Origin: Candidula unifasciata
Taxonomy: Eukaryota; Mollusca; Gastropoda; Stylommatophora; Geomitridae
Length of the DNA: 64,000 bases
NCBI GenBank assembly: GCA_905116865.2
Contig: CAJHNH020004535.1
Span: forward strand, 341,936 to 405,935
Reading direction: 5' to 3'
Of the stretch, positions 12,356 through 23,679 are shown piece after piece. The notes beneath the pieces were generated by a model. The model was not told the DNA's origin and made no database searches. It worked only from the letters and a program-made list of their open reading frames with translations. How positions within the stretch are numbered: the stretch's first letter is position 1; the number at the start of each line of letters is the position of its first letter. The translations under genes were made by a program, and so were the position numbers.

Positions 12356-12494
12356 TCCCTAAAGTCTTTCAAAGAACTTGTATACTTTTATACATGTTTT
12401 TTTGATTGCACCATATCCGATTTCAACTGTTTAAAACGTTTATAGGAATGATAACGGAATCACAGATACACCTGTATACATATACAAATAGTTA

Positions 12495-12612
12495 TGCAAA
12501 GGGCCCTTTTCTACGCCTTTAGGCGTATTGGGTATATAGGGCTAGACCTTCATTTCTATAGACCATTTGACACTTGGTGGGTGATGTGTTTAGCATCACG
12601 CCGGCATATAAA
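12495..12612 (-). mobile_element. SINE family A, 3' fragment
   Basis: Contains CTACGCCTTTAGGCGTATTG, CATTTCTATAGACCATTTG and GCATCACGCCGGCAT. These match the 3' portion of the SINE at 23,680-23,990 in the same orientation. Confidence 0.65.
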
Positions 12613-12618
12613 AATACA

Positions 12619-12620
<2 letters not shown>

Positions 12621-12682
<62 letters not shown>
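12621..12682. repeat. (TA)n microsatellite
   Basis: About thirty TA units followed by an A-run. Confidence 0.95.
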
Positions 12683-12686
<4 letters not shown>

Positions 12687-12799
12687 TTAAAAAAAAAAAC
12701 AAATACAGATGTACGCTCATTCATGTACATATTCATTATTAATTCAGAACTGCTTCTTTACTGAGTCTCTTTAAGAGTGCCGGAACATTGGGGAATTTA

Positions 12800-13500
12800 G
12801 CTCATGTGCCAAATTTCAATTTGCAGAAGCTGGAGAACCCCCGCCACCAATCTCAATTTGTAAAAGAGCTCCACCCCTTCCCCCTAATCTAAATTTGTAG
12901 GAGGCAGAGCTTTCCTCCTCCAGTATAAAATTGTAGGAGGCAGAGCTTTCCTCCTCCAGTATAAATTGTAGGGGCAGAGCTTTCCTCCTCCAGTATAAAT
13001 TGTAGGAGGCAGAGCTTTCCTCCTCCAGTATAAATTTGTAGGAGGCAGAGCTTTCCTCCTCCAGTATAAATTGTAGGGGGCAGAGCTTACCACTGCTCCT
13101 CCCCCTTAATTTAAATTTTCAGGAAACAGGACTCTCCCCCCCCCCCCCCCACCCAATCTAAATTTGTAGGAGGCAGAGCTTACCTCCTCCAATCTAAATT
13201 TTTAGGAGACAGGACCCCCCCCCCCCCCACTCAGTCTAAATTTATAGAAGGCAAAGCTCCCTACCCTAAACTAAATTTGTAGGCGGCACAACCCCCCCCC
13301 CCTCCCCCAATATAAATTTGTAGGAGCTAGAGCTCCCCCCCTCCCCCCCCCCCCCATCGCACTCAATATAAATTTGTAGAAGGCATTCCCCCCCCCCCCA
13401 ATCTAAATTTGTGGGAGGCTGGGTTACCCCCTCCAATCAAATTTTTAGGATGCAGTCCCCCCTCCCCAGGCGTAATCTAAATTTGGAGAAGACAGTTCTC
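12800..13500 (+). repeat. Degenerate 35-50 bp C-rich minisatellite
   Basis: Repeated AAATTTGTAGGAGGCAGAGC, then TTTCCTCCTCCAGTAT, with C-runs of variable length between units. The five units at 12,890-13,080 are nearly identical; later ones are diverged and spaced by poly-C tracts. Minus-strand open frames such as YWRRKALPPT repeats are artefacts. Confidence 0.88.
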
Positions 13501-13689
13501 TCTCTCTCCCCCCCCCTCCCCCAATCCCCAATCACCATCCCCAACCTTTCTAGCACATTTAGCCTTCCTAAACAACGTTCGTCTTTCAGTTGCCTTTGAA
13601 CTGCTTTTGTTTCTTCAGTCCGTCTATTTTCCATGTTAGTCCTTTTTTGTGTGATTCTATGTCCTGTTCTTCTAATGATGCGACCAGTA

Positions 13690-13835
13690 GATTGTCATCT
13701 ACTTTGTCTTAGATTATCATCTACTTTGTCTTAGATTATCATCTACTTTATCTTAGATTGTCATCTACTTTGTCTTAGATTGTCATCTACTTTGTCTTAG
13801 ATTGTCATCTACTTTGTCTTAGATTGTCATATACG
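13690..13835 (+). repeat. 22-bp minisatellite, about 6-7 copies
   Basis: Unit AGATTRTCATCTACTTTGTC plus TT, nearly perfect. Confidence 0.92.
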
Positions 13836-13839
13836 TCTT

Positions 13840-15100
13840 ATAAATAATACACGACATGTTTCTTATTACCCCACCTCCCCCCCCCCTCCCCCCCTTTTTT
13901 TTAAATCATCCCTTTTAATATACAATAGACTTGTTTAGAAATTTGATTTCAAATGCATTTAACTTAGTTCTGTGTCTTTAAAGGTTTTTCAACTTTCACT
14001 TGTGTTTGTTAAATCCGAAATAACATAGTTTGAAAACTTGGTTTAAATATATTTCCGTGGTATTGATTATGATACAAATGTAAGCCCCCATCCCCAACTA
14101 CCTTTTTCTTTCACCTCGTTTTTTTCCCCAACCTTGGAAATAAAATTTATAATGGGCGAACCACAAACTATTTCTGGTGTGTAAAAAACAAAGGTTGATT
14201 GTGCCAGTACGCAAGATGACAGGCAATAAATTATGCAATATATTGTTTATGACATCATTATATAAATACATACTTTCAGTAAGGTTCTTCCCCCCTTGTC
14301 TTCAACCTGCATAAGTTGCATGCAACTTTACACCCTTTGTCAACAACTTCCTTGTTGGTAGGTGTTGTTCAGCATTGAATTACTACTAACTAGATTGCGA
14401 TGCGTCGACAATCCAGCTAGTGCCGCACTGTCCGTGAAGTGAACCAGCACAGCCGAATTAATTAGGTAATATAGACTTTAACGTTTCTTTTATGTGGTAA
14501 ATGGCTTTGAGCAGTTTTAAAAGTTATCTGAGAAATCAAGTGTGGTCAAGAGAAACTTTACATTTGACAGATACTTGCCCACTTTACTGAGTTGAACTGA
14601 GATGAGTTAAGATCCGATATCATTGCACCCGGGACATTACTGTAAGCTCGCCCTCTTCATCTTCAGCGTCATGACTTATGTTTGAAAAAGGCTGCCCGGC
14701 CAAAAGGTTACATTGTTTTCTTCACGTTTTTCTGCTTCCCCATTTTGTTGAGCTTTTTAGTCAAATTTCTCTGGAATTCCCTCAGAGTCAAGCGCAGAGT
14801 TCCAGTGGTAGATGTAGCAGTCTATATGTCTGTCTTGCCTTTCCTTAGTGATCGGAGTGTCGCCCATATCCGCTGGTCATTCCCCGTGGCACTGTTCTCT
14901 TCATACCGTGATGCTTGTTGCTTCGACACCGTTTACTGCCCCCCAAACGGCATTGATAACAGCTAGTTTGTCCTGCATCATTTTACCATTAAATGGTCCA
15001 GCATCGGCTATTCGTCTGTCTGTTCGATTCCCTGCACGTCTCCATGACCTGGAGAAAAAATATAAACGAGGCTAGCTATCTGGAACCTTCGCAGTGAAAC
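13840..15100. other. Stretch with no recognised feature
   Basis: Includes T-rich and C-rich runs at 13,870-13,905. The part near 14,780-14,830 (AGCGCAGAGTTCCAGTGGTA) vaguely resembles 5,750-5,800, suggesting a weak dispersed repeat. No domain found. Confidence 0.3.
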
Positions 15101-15199
15101 CTGCCACATGCATGTAAATCAGTGTTTCCCAAATTGTTTTGGCCCACTTGCTAAAATTATTAAAAAAAAAAAAAAAAAAATTACCATCATATGCTGTGC

Positions 15200-15315
15200 C
15201 GAAAAGTGGGTGTTGGGTGGGTGGGGTGGTTGGGGTGGTGGTTGGTGGGGGTGGTGTGGGGGGGGGTGTGGGTGTGTGGGTGGTGGTGTGGTGGGTGTGG
15301 TGGGGTGGTGGGTGG
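15200..15315 (+). repeat. G/T-rich tract, G-quadruplex prone
   Basis: About 115 bases almost purely G and T with many GGG/GGTGG runs, preceded by a poly-A tract at 15,163-15,180. Open frames on both strands here are composition artefacts. Confidence 0.85.
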
Positions 15316-15319
15316 GCCG

Positions 15320-16250
15320 AACACCGCGGCGGTGATTTGCAATCTTGAACGATCAGCAGTATCACGGATTAGGTCAGAGCTCTTGTCAAGCCTATGCTGA
15401 ATATAACACAAAAAGTGACTAGAAAGCTAAACGGAAGGAATGAAAAAAACACAAACACAACCGAACGTATCAATCAGTCATTATCAACGGAATATTAAAT
15501 ACAGCACAAACTGCGACTGGAAAAAACTCGACGGAGTAGACAACAGAAATCATTAAAAAAACAAAAAACCAAGGTGAACATGAAACCAAGAAGTACATAA
15601 TTGGAAATGGTGGGGGAGGGGGAGGGTGGGTGGGTATGAATTTGAAGGTCCATAATACCAAACGAAATCGGTAAGAAGGTTTATGCAAAAAGAGGGAGAT
15701 AAATAAGAATAAATTAAAATAAGTGAACAGAAAGTGCAAAAGAGGGGGAGAAATATGAATAAGTTAAATGCATGAACAAATAAATACACAAAATAAAATA
15801 AAATAAAGCTGTGTTGAATATTGATCCCTCCAGGACTAAGAACGCCAAAACTATGCATGAAACGATTTTATAATCACTAGCAGCTGGCCATATCACCGGA
15901 GCAAGATTTAATAGCATAATAGATATTGTTTTCCCCTTAGTGGTCAAAACTGTTAAAATGGAGGAAGACAGGAGTAGTGTATCAGCGTGATACAGGTATC
16001 ATTTCGATTAAGCCACCCTCTTTATCCTTAGTAAAAGATGGCGGCCAAAAGTGATTGGTCTGTTCGTGTGGCTTTATATATCCTTAGTAAATATCGATCG
16101 GGACAGCCACCCTCTATATCCTTAGTAAATATCGATCGTGTGGCTGATGACAACACAAGTGATTGGTTTTAGGGAAAGGTATAGGAAATCGATACTTTGT
16201 AGATGCATTATTATCTTCATAACTGCAGGTGACAGGTGGCGTTATATAAA
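15320..16250. other. Stretch with no recognised feature
   Basis: No domain or transposon end identified. A short CTATATCCTTAGTAAATATC motif is duplicated near 16,080-16,130. Confidence 0.35.
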
Positions 16251-16429
16251 TGGTGAGGTCAGGAACACTATTTAGGTGAGCAGCGGGGGGCAGGTAGGGC
16301 AGGGGACCCGGGGCGACAGGGCGACTTATAGAGTTGGTGCGGGTTTATGTGGGTGTCTGCATATGTGCTTGTATGAGGGGAGCCGTTTGAGACTTGCGAT
16401 AAAGAAAACCTAGGAAGGCGACGTGGTGA

Positions 16430-18150
16430 CCGGGGATATGTTAGAAAGGGCGGTTCGAGAGCCATCATCATCATCTGTATCATGGGATCGAAGGTCGATC
16501 GCTCAGGAATGGTTTGAACTGTAGTAAAAAGGACGACAGAATGCTGGGTGTCTGGTAATACTGTTGAGGGTCGAAGAGAAGGGGCTAGAAAGGGCGACTC
16601 GAGCACCATCATCATCATCTGTGTCATGGTATTGAAAGGGATGGTTTGAGCTGTAGTAAAAAGGACAGAAGGGTAGCTGTCTTGTCATAGTGTCGAGGGC
16701 AGAAGAGAAGGGGCTTACCTGACATCGGTGAGCAGCGGGGCAAGGGACCCGGGGCGGGTGTCTGGTAATACTGTTGAGGGTCGACGAGAAGGGGCATAAT
16801 TGGCAGACTATCTGACTTTGTAAATAAGTGGGCGAAGGTTCTGCATTCGTTGTCGGTATGTTGGGGTGTGGGTATTTTTAGGCGGACTGGTTTAAGGAAG
16901 ACAAATATTTCTTTAGTGCAGGGCCAGATGTTGGTTTAAGTGGCGGATGACCGGGGATATATTAGAAAGGGCGACTCGAGCGCCATCATCATCATCTGTG
17001 TCATGGTATTGAAGGGATGGTTTGAGCTGTAGTAAAAAGGACAGAAGGGTAGCTGTCTTGTCATAGTGTCGAGGGCAGAAGAGAAGAGGCTTACCTGACA
17101 TCGGTGAGCAACGGGGCGGGCGGGGCAAGGGACACGGGGCGACAGGGCGACTAAAGCGGTTGGTGTTGGTTTATGGGTTCTGTAATAGACAAAAAATTAG
17201 AAGTGGGTTGTTAGCGGGAGATATATATGTTATAAAACGAAACAAGTTACGGGATATGAAAATAGACATAGGCAGCAGTGACAGCCGGCAGAGGGGGAGT
17301 TTTAGGGTTTAGGTAAAGAAACCTAGAAAGGTGGTTTGATGACCGGGGATATATACTAAAGGGCGACTTGAGTGCCATCATCATCATCATCATCTGTGTC
17401 ATGGGAGCGAAGGTCGACTGCTCAGGGATGGTTTGAGCTATAGTAAAAAGGAGAACGTACAATAGAAGGGTGGGCGGCTTGTCATAGTGTTAGATGTTGG
17501 TAGTTTAAGTTTTAGTAAAAAAGGAAAATTTTAACAAAGAGGCGACCGTTGTGACATATTATTGGATATTGACCGATCAAGGAGGGTATGAGTTAAAATA
17601 AAAACAATATGGTAATTTATAGCAAAACGGCGACTCTTGTGACATATTGAGGAGGCCGACCGCTTATGAAGGGTTCGAGTTGAAGTAAAAAGGGGACTTT
17701 ATGGCAAAACGGCGACTTTTGTGTCATAGCAGCGAATGCCAACCGATCACTGAGGTTTTGATTTTAGGTAAAAATGGGAATTTATGGTAAAATGGCAACT
17801 TTTATGTCAACAATAATAAGGAATGCCGGCCGCGCAGTTTAAGCTGTAGTAAAAAGGAAAACATACGACATTTGGCGTGTGTCTTATCATAGTGTTAGAT
17901 ATTGATAGGTTAGGGAGGGTTTAGTTGCAGTAAAAACGAAAGCGTTAACAGAATGGCGACTTTTGTAACATATTATGGGAGGCCGGCCACTCATCCGTAG
18001 TTTAAATTGTAGTGGGAAAAATAACAAAAGGACCACAGGTGTGGCAAAGTGTCGGGTTCTGGCCGTACATATATGGTTGAGCTGTAGTTGAAAAAAAAAG
18101 GAGAACTGTTGTGTCATAGTGTTAGATATCACCGCTCATAAAGGGTTTAC
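16430..18150 (+). repeat. Complex tandem array with decaying units
   Basis: Blocks contain GGGCGACTCGAGCRCCATCA, a (CAT) run, CTGTGTCATGG, GGTTTGAGCTGTAGTAAAAA and GTCTTGTCATAGTGTCGAGG. The blocks at 16,581 and 16,970 are about 389 bp apart and nearly identical; a related block starts near 17,350. Shorter, more diverged units (GCGACTTTTGTGNCATA, then RGTTTGAGTTGTAGTAAAAA) continue to 18,150. No coding content is convincing. Confidence 0.8.
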
Positions 18151-18164
18151 ATTGTAGGTCAGAG

Positions 18165-18800
18165 GCGGCGCTACCAGGCGACGAAGGTGGGCTGGGGTAA
18201 TTTTAGGTGCCAAAAGGGCGCTATGTCTTTCTCGACAGACAGCGTAAACCACACACGAGACGTTACATGTCTTTCACTGGTCTTTACAAGGCAATAACTG
18301 AAGACGCCAGATAACCCGATCACTATCCTTGGGGCAAAGGGGAGCTGGGGCAATTTTGGGTACAAAAAAAAAAAAAAAGGCGCTATATCTTTCTCGACGG
18401 ATAACGTAAAGGACGCACGATACATCGCATGTCTTTCACGGGTCTTCACAAGGCGATAACAGAAGACGCCGGGTAACCCGATCACTATCCTTGGCGCACA
18501 AAAGTCACCCGATGTTTTTCTTCATAGGACACCGTAAGCCACGGAAGAGAAAGAGCATATCTTTCACTGGTCTTGACAAGTCGTCACCTAAGGTTCCTAT
18601 TAAGTAGCTAACTGTCCTTCTGACACAGCAAATCACTCGATGGTTTTCTCTACGGGACACCACAAAGCACGCAAGAGACAGAGCATGTCTTTCACTGGTA
18701 TTGTCAAGTCAGTTGCCGACGGTTCTTAGTAAGTAGTGCACCGCCCCTGGGACCCAGTATCTACCCGATATTTTTCTTGACGAGACATCTTAGGTCACTT
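18165..18800 (+). repeat. 150-bp class tandem array, 4-5 units
   Basis: Repeated segments share TCTTTCTCGACRGA (or a diverged CACC version), TGTCTTTCACTGGTCTT and, in the first two, AACCCGATCACTATCCTTGG. The first two units are about 160 bp and similar; the last ones are strongly diverged. It directly follows the previous array. Confidence 0.75.
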
Positions 18801-18824
18801 AAGTCTTCCTCGTTGCTTCCGGCG

Positions 18825-19015
18825 TTGTACAGGATGCAAACCATTATTTGAAGCCCTACTCTGGCTCATGCCGCAATATAGCCCGGCCATTAATATGGCC
18901 TAATGGCTGAAGGCGGTTTCTGGGACCTCTCCACGGTGATCCTCATCCACATAGTGGCACATTGTGTCATCGGGTGTTTATCGCTAGTGTGATGTCCTGT
19001 TGGGGTAGAAAGTCA
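18825..19015 (+). repeat. Dispersed repeat family C, copy 2
   Basis: Shares GAAGCCCTACTCTGGC, TTTCTGGGACCTCTC, TGTGTCATCGGGTGTTTATC and GATGTCCTGTTGG with 1,787-1,970. It is followed by a short (GTCA)n run. Confidence 0.75.
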
Positions 19016-19019
19016 GTCA

Positions 19020-19640
19020 GTCAGTCAGTTGCAGCGTAAGAAAACTTCTTGCTTTCTGGTTCTCGACTCGTACTCTAGTGGGGTGCTCTGTTGTGTGAAT
19101 GGGAGCCGAGACACACCGACTGGCTCGCTGGTTTGACACTTTTGGTTGTACGTTTTCAATAGTTGGACGGTATTAGATCTAAATTTTTCTCCAGTAGTTA
19201 AACTGTGTTAGATATAGACATCAGTGTGTATCATGGCTCAAAGATTTTTGATCTCAGGTAGATGGAAGTGAACTTTCATCTTCGTTGGGTGAGGTGCTTT
19301 GCACATGGTTTGTGTGAACATGATGCTAATTGGTAATGTATTGTGTTCAGGAAAATAAACAGATGTTAAATGTGATGGTTATATTCATTTGCTTGATTCA
19401 ATATAGAACTTGTAGTTCATGCACATGGTATTGCCAGGCGTTGCCTATTAGTAATATGTTGCGGTTGGTGTGTAAATCAGCTATTCACATATTACCTGAG
19501 TTATGAACATATTTCATGACCCTGCATGTCTTTTCTGTACTTTCCTGTTTTTGCTGTAGAACTGGAAATTACTTATAGTCCTAGCCACATTTCTTTTTTC
19601 CTCCCCTTACTCCTTGTTTTCCGTTTTCCTCTTCCCTCTT
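19020..19640. other. Stretch with no recognised feature
   Basis: Single-copy-looking AT-rich DNA. No exon of the EGF/CUB gene was found here despite a specific look. Confidence 0.35.
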
Positions 19641-19644
19641 GCAC

Positions 19645-19870
19645 ACTAGAGTGAACCGGGCGGTTCACAGGGTTACCCAACCTCTTGGAAATGGGTACCA
19701 GAGTTGACACTCTGGGGTAAATGAAGAAACATCGTTGTAGCTACGGAGTTACGTGCGGACGGCGACACAGGCGGACAGTTTCTTATCAGCTGACTGTACT
19801 GGTGGCAGAGCACTTATGGTTTATAACCGTGTGCAATGATGCTGGTTAACATCTCCTGACTTTACCTTTA
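19645..19870 (+). mobile_element. SINE family B, headless copy
   Basis: Body shared with the inverted copy at 11,344-11,650: GGAAATGGGTACCAGAGTTG, GCTACGGAGTTACGTGCGGA and GTGGCAGAGCACTTATGG. The tRNA-like head is missing. Confidence 0.7.
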
Positions 19871-19874
19871 CACT

Positions 19875-20460
19875 AGAGTGACCATTTACTTCCTGCATTA
19901 AAAGAATATTTTCTATGGATTTTGTACTGTAAAAAAAAAAAAAGAATCATCGCTGGAGCTACAGAGTGTGTGCTATGTGCTTGATATTATCTTCAGGTGG
20001 CAACAGAAAGAGTGGAAAGAGGAGAAGACAAGGACATTAATGGAGAAGAAGGTATAGAAATAGTAGAGTGGGAGCCTGGATAGTCAGGCCAAAAAACAAA
20101 AAAAACAACAACATTATAGAGTGGGATTAAAGCCTATTAGTGTTACTGGAATTGTCACAGTGCCAGGCAGAGAGGACCTATACTGCAGAGGCTGATTTTA
20201 TGACTTTGATATCATCATCATGGTTCATCAATTAATCAAAGATAGATATGAGTGTCCTGGATACATTAGTTATATAAATCCTACTAGACATGGAAGATAT
20301 GGGCAATGTCAACTGGTACAGAATGGGGTGAAGCTTGTGGATCTTGACCTGGGCCAGAAGAATTCTAGTACACTAGAGGGTTCAGGGTATACAGTTAGAT
20401 GATGGGGGCAGACGTGAAATTGAGTAAATGTTTACGCCACTGTTGACTCTCTTGTGACAA
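19875..20460 (+). mobile_element. LINE 5' fragment: 5' UTR and start of endonuclease
   Basis: Starts with GACCATTTACTTCCTGCATT and contains a peptide with ECPGYISYINPTRHGRYGQC, matching the better copy at 42.6 kb. The endonuclease is truncated and disrupted, and no RT follows. Confidence 0.72.
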
Positions 20461-20802
20461 AGTGTGCCACTATGTGTCTATATGACCACAGGTTAAAACA
20501 GTCACGACCATCTGGCTATGAGTGCTCCTAACATTGATCAGACCATTAACTGAAATAATCTGTTGCTAATTATCACACACAGCAAGCAGGGAAGCATCGT
20601 TGGAATAACTGTTATCTCTTTATTAATTTTCGACTGTTCTTCAGATAATATATGTATATATCATGCAGCACAACACACATTGATAATAACTTATGTTACC
20701 TGTCCTTGGTAGTCAGGCTTCAACAATAACAGTCACAAATCATAAATGAAAAAAACCAGCACCTTCAATTCTGAGCCTCCTGGATGCTGTTGCTCCATAC
20801 AC
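20461..20802. other. Stretch with no recognised feature
   Basis: Nothing identified. Confidence 0.35.
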
Positions 20803-20810
20803 CCCTATAC

Positions 20811-22027
20811 CAGGGCTATTCAACTCAGTTGACTCGCAGGCCAAAATGTGGAAAATGGAGATCGCCGCGGGCCAGTGGCCCAAGCCAAGTGTGGGGGAGA
20901 TTATTAACATTACAAAGGAGAAAACTGTCCATGTGTAAATCTAATACAATCTAAAACGCCTAGGTCCTAGCCGGTGAGGGGGGGGGGGGGGGCCTAAATC
21001 CATGACAATGCAAAGAAGCAACTGTAACTTTTTCTTGTTGAGTACAAGCTCGCACAATAATTCTGTTGCTGCGTTGATAAGCAGCAGTCAAAGACTCAAC
21101 CTTTGATTTCCTAGCAGCAAAACCTTCTGGATATGATTTTGCCAAATCTCATGTTTGACTGAAAATGCCGCTTCACGTTTACTCCTTTACTGCCAACACA
21201 CATTTGTTGCATAGCAAGCACATTAATTTTGAACTAGGCATAGTTGGTGATATAAATATTTAAGTGTCCAGTCATTGTTGAATGTACGATTTTCACACTC
21301 CCATTTTGCTCTCTTGCTAGTACTAGCCATGGCATCAAGTATTTAACTAAATTATCAAAATTTAGATAACTTAAAACACTGTTACTGTTTCGGTTTGTTA
21401 CTACTACTACACAATCGCGTCCAACAATCTACATCTGGCAGTGACTTGTGTGTGAAAAACTTATTATAATATGATAATAAAATCACTAGCAGGTGTTCTG
21501 TGGTGTCCAGTGTCATTAATGTTCTGCAGCATCCATTGTCATTAGTCTGTGTGTACTAGTGGTCACAATTAGGGAGAGTTTCTTAGTAATCTAAGCGCTA
21601 ACTGTCTAGACCGGACTTGTATTTTCATACGCCCCATGTCAAATAAATATCTCACCTTCATTGATTGTCCAATATGGCAATTGCTTCTTACCGGTTACTT
21701 GATTCTTTCCAACCTACCTTATTACCTTTGGCTCCAATCAGGCGAGTTCTGCTATTTGAAGTAACTTTTACCATGGATTAATTACATTTCCATGCCTTAG
21801 ACATTCCCCCCAGTTGTGCTATTGTCTGTTCATGTGCCCGTTCGCTTGTATCTTCACATTCAGAGATCCCTGACAAACATTTCCTATTGTCACATTTGAA
21901 ACAACTGGTTTTTAAAGATTTAAATAGAAACATTGATTGATTTTCTTTAAAAATATACAACATTTCAGTTGCAATGATCGATGGGTCACTCGCTAGTCCT
22001 CCACGGGTCGCTAGTTGAATAGCCCTG
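20811..22027 (-). mobile_element. hAT transposon with TIRs and 8-bp target duplication
   Basis: The left terminus CAGGGCTATTCAACT and the right terminus AGTTGAATAGCCCTG are perfect 15-bp inverted repeats. They are flanked by CCCTATAC (20803-20810) and CTCTATAC (22028-22035), an 8-bp target duplication with one mismatch. Both properties are diagnostic of the hAT superfamily. The 1.2-kb body carries a remnant of a transposase N-terminus on the minus strand but no catalytic region, so the copy is internally deleted and non-autonomous. Confidence 0.85.
20960..21330 (-). pseudogene. hAT transposase N-terminal remnant (BED-type zinc finger)
   Basis: Reading from ATG near 21,330: MASTSKRAKWECENRTFNND, then after a frameshift MCLLCNKCVLAVK and KRHF (C-x2-C...H, BED-finger-like), then YPEGFAARKSKVESLTAAYQ and RACTQQEKVT. 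This pattern (KRKW..EN..F...W, CLLC, NVKRH, LTAAYQRS) is, from memory, that of GTF2IRD2/ZBED5-like hAT transposases. Stops and a frameshift, plus loss of the catalytic region, make it non-functional. Confidence 0.68.
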
Positions 22028-22159
22028 CTCTATACGATATGGCTGAATTTAACAAAAGAAATTCCTCTGACGCTAAAACTGAACACACATCTAAGAAAAT
22101 CATCAAACAGTCATGTCTTCATAAGACTATCTTGTCAAGCATGGCAATGCAAGCATGGT

Positions 22160-22500
22160 GACTTTAGGTCAGGTCTGTTTAGTTCTCTGTCCTTCCTAAG
22201 TTCTTCAGTTTTTCTCAGTTTGCCATAATGTCATATGCTACTCTATCTTCATTTCTTCTTCTTTGTCTAACGTCGGTTGACGGTCTACTCAACCATATTA
22301 CTGGCCGTGTACAATTTCAGTACTCCTATTACACTGCAGTCCTGCAAACTGTCCTCTGCAAACAACTGCAAGTTTCCATCTGGGACTTTGACATGTAATT
22401 GTGAATTCAGTCCTTTTATCATTTCACCTTCATTATCATTATATAATAAAAACACTTTTAAGAGTTTAAATCTTTCACTTCATGAAAGATGAAATTGTAA
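22160..22500 (+). repeat. Dispersed repeat family F, copy 1
   Basis: Contains CAGGTCTGTTTAGTTCTCTG, CAGTTTTTCTCAGTTTGCCA and ACCATATTACTGGCCGTGTA, shared with a second copy at 23,405-23,665. Family unknown. Confidence 0.65.
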
Positions 22501-23404
22501 CTCATCATCATTTCCTGTACTTTTTTTTATAGTTCGCACGATATCCTTGTAATGTATTATTCATAGTTTCCATTAAGAACTTGACATCTGTAGTTCTGAG
22601 GTATTTTCACTCTGGTTCTTGGTTTCCATCTCCCTCTTTGTACCTTTACTATTGTATGTAGTCATTTGATTAGTTGCAAATCCTCTACATCTCGATATTA
22701 TATTACAGCATCATTATCATAAAAGAAGCACAACGATATAATAATTATTACATGCATTATTACTGCAAACTATTTTAGAATCTTCCACTTATTTCAGCAC
22801 TCTTTCAATCCTGTCCCGTTATGTCACCAAACTAGCTTGAATAGCTTCAGCATCTGTGACATAGTTATTCAGGTGCCGCCAGCCGTTCTGCCGTACATCG
22901 CTTTATTCTGTTGCCTTTAGGACCTTTCCATCAACATCTTATTGTCACTTTAGCTCGACCAGCTATGTAATGAGTCAAATTCCATTAATCCACTTCTCAT
23001 TTAAATTTCTTCTCTTATGTCACCAGTTAAGACACCTCATGCTGTGACGTATCATTAATCATTGTAATAATTCACAATAAAAATTATATTTAACAACAAT
23101 GCGATATATCCTAAAGCGAAAGCAGAAAGCAAAACTCTGATTATAGGTTGTATAAAGTGCCATTAGCACTGTTATAAATGCTGATTGCTATAGAGCAAAC
23201 TTCAGGTTCGATATACTTATGGCTCTGTCAAAGTGCTATCCGCACTACACGTATGATCTTTGACTTATTACGAACCAGGGTTATAGACAAAAGCATATAA
23301 TGACACACCATTTAATCACTTTATGATCTTCAATATTTTCACAAAAATGAACATAGTTTTACATCATGAACTCAGAATTAAAGAACATTCTAACACATAA
23401 TAAC
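22501..23404. other. Stretch with no recognised feature
   Basis: AT-rich; no domain or element end identified. Confidence 0.35.
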
Positions 23405-23665
23405 TATTCCAATCTGGTCTGTTTAGTTTTCCGTCCTTCCACAGTTCTTCAGTTTTTCTTGTAGACTGCCATAACGCCAAATGCTGCTCTATCTTCTTTT
23501 ATTTACATCTTCTTCTTTGTCTAATGGCCGTCAGTTTACTAAGCCATATTACTGGCCATATACAGTTTCAACTAACAACTTCAGGACATCCTTGGGGTTT
23601 GTTGGTCATGTTGTTTTCAGTCTAATTTAAGGAGCCAAACAAGATTCCACCTAATTAGTTTTCGT
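23405..23665 (+). repeat. Dispersed repeat family F, copy 2
   Basis: Contains TCTGGTCTGTTTAGTTTTCC, AGTTCTTCAGTTTTTCTTGT and GCCATATTACTGGCCATATA, about 1.2 kb from copy 1 in the same orientation. Confidence 0.65.
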
Positions 23666-23679
23666 CTGGGAATTTGACA

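Noticed and set aside
12884..13093. YWRRKALPPT repeat protein on the minus strand
   Set aside because: Translation of the C-rich minisatellite; no start or domain and the copies change length by C-runs.
15072..15411. Pro/His/Thr-rich and Gly/Trp/Val-rich open frames on both strands
   Set aside because: Composition artefacts of the G/T-rich tract.
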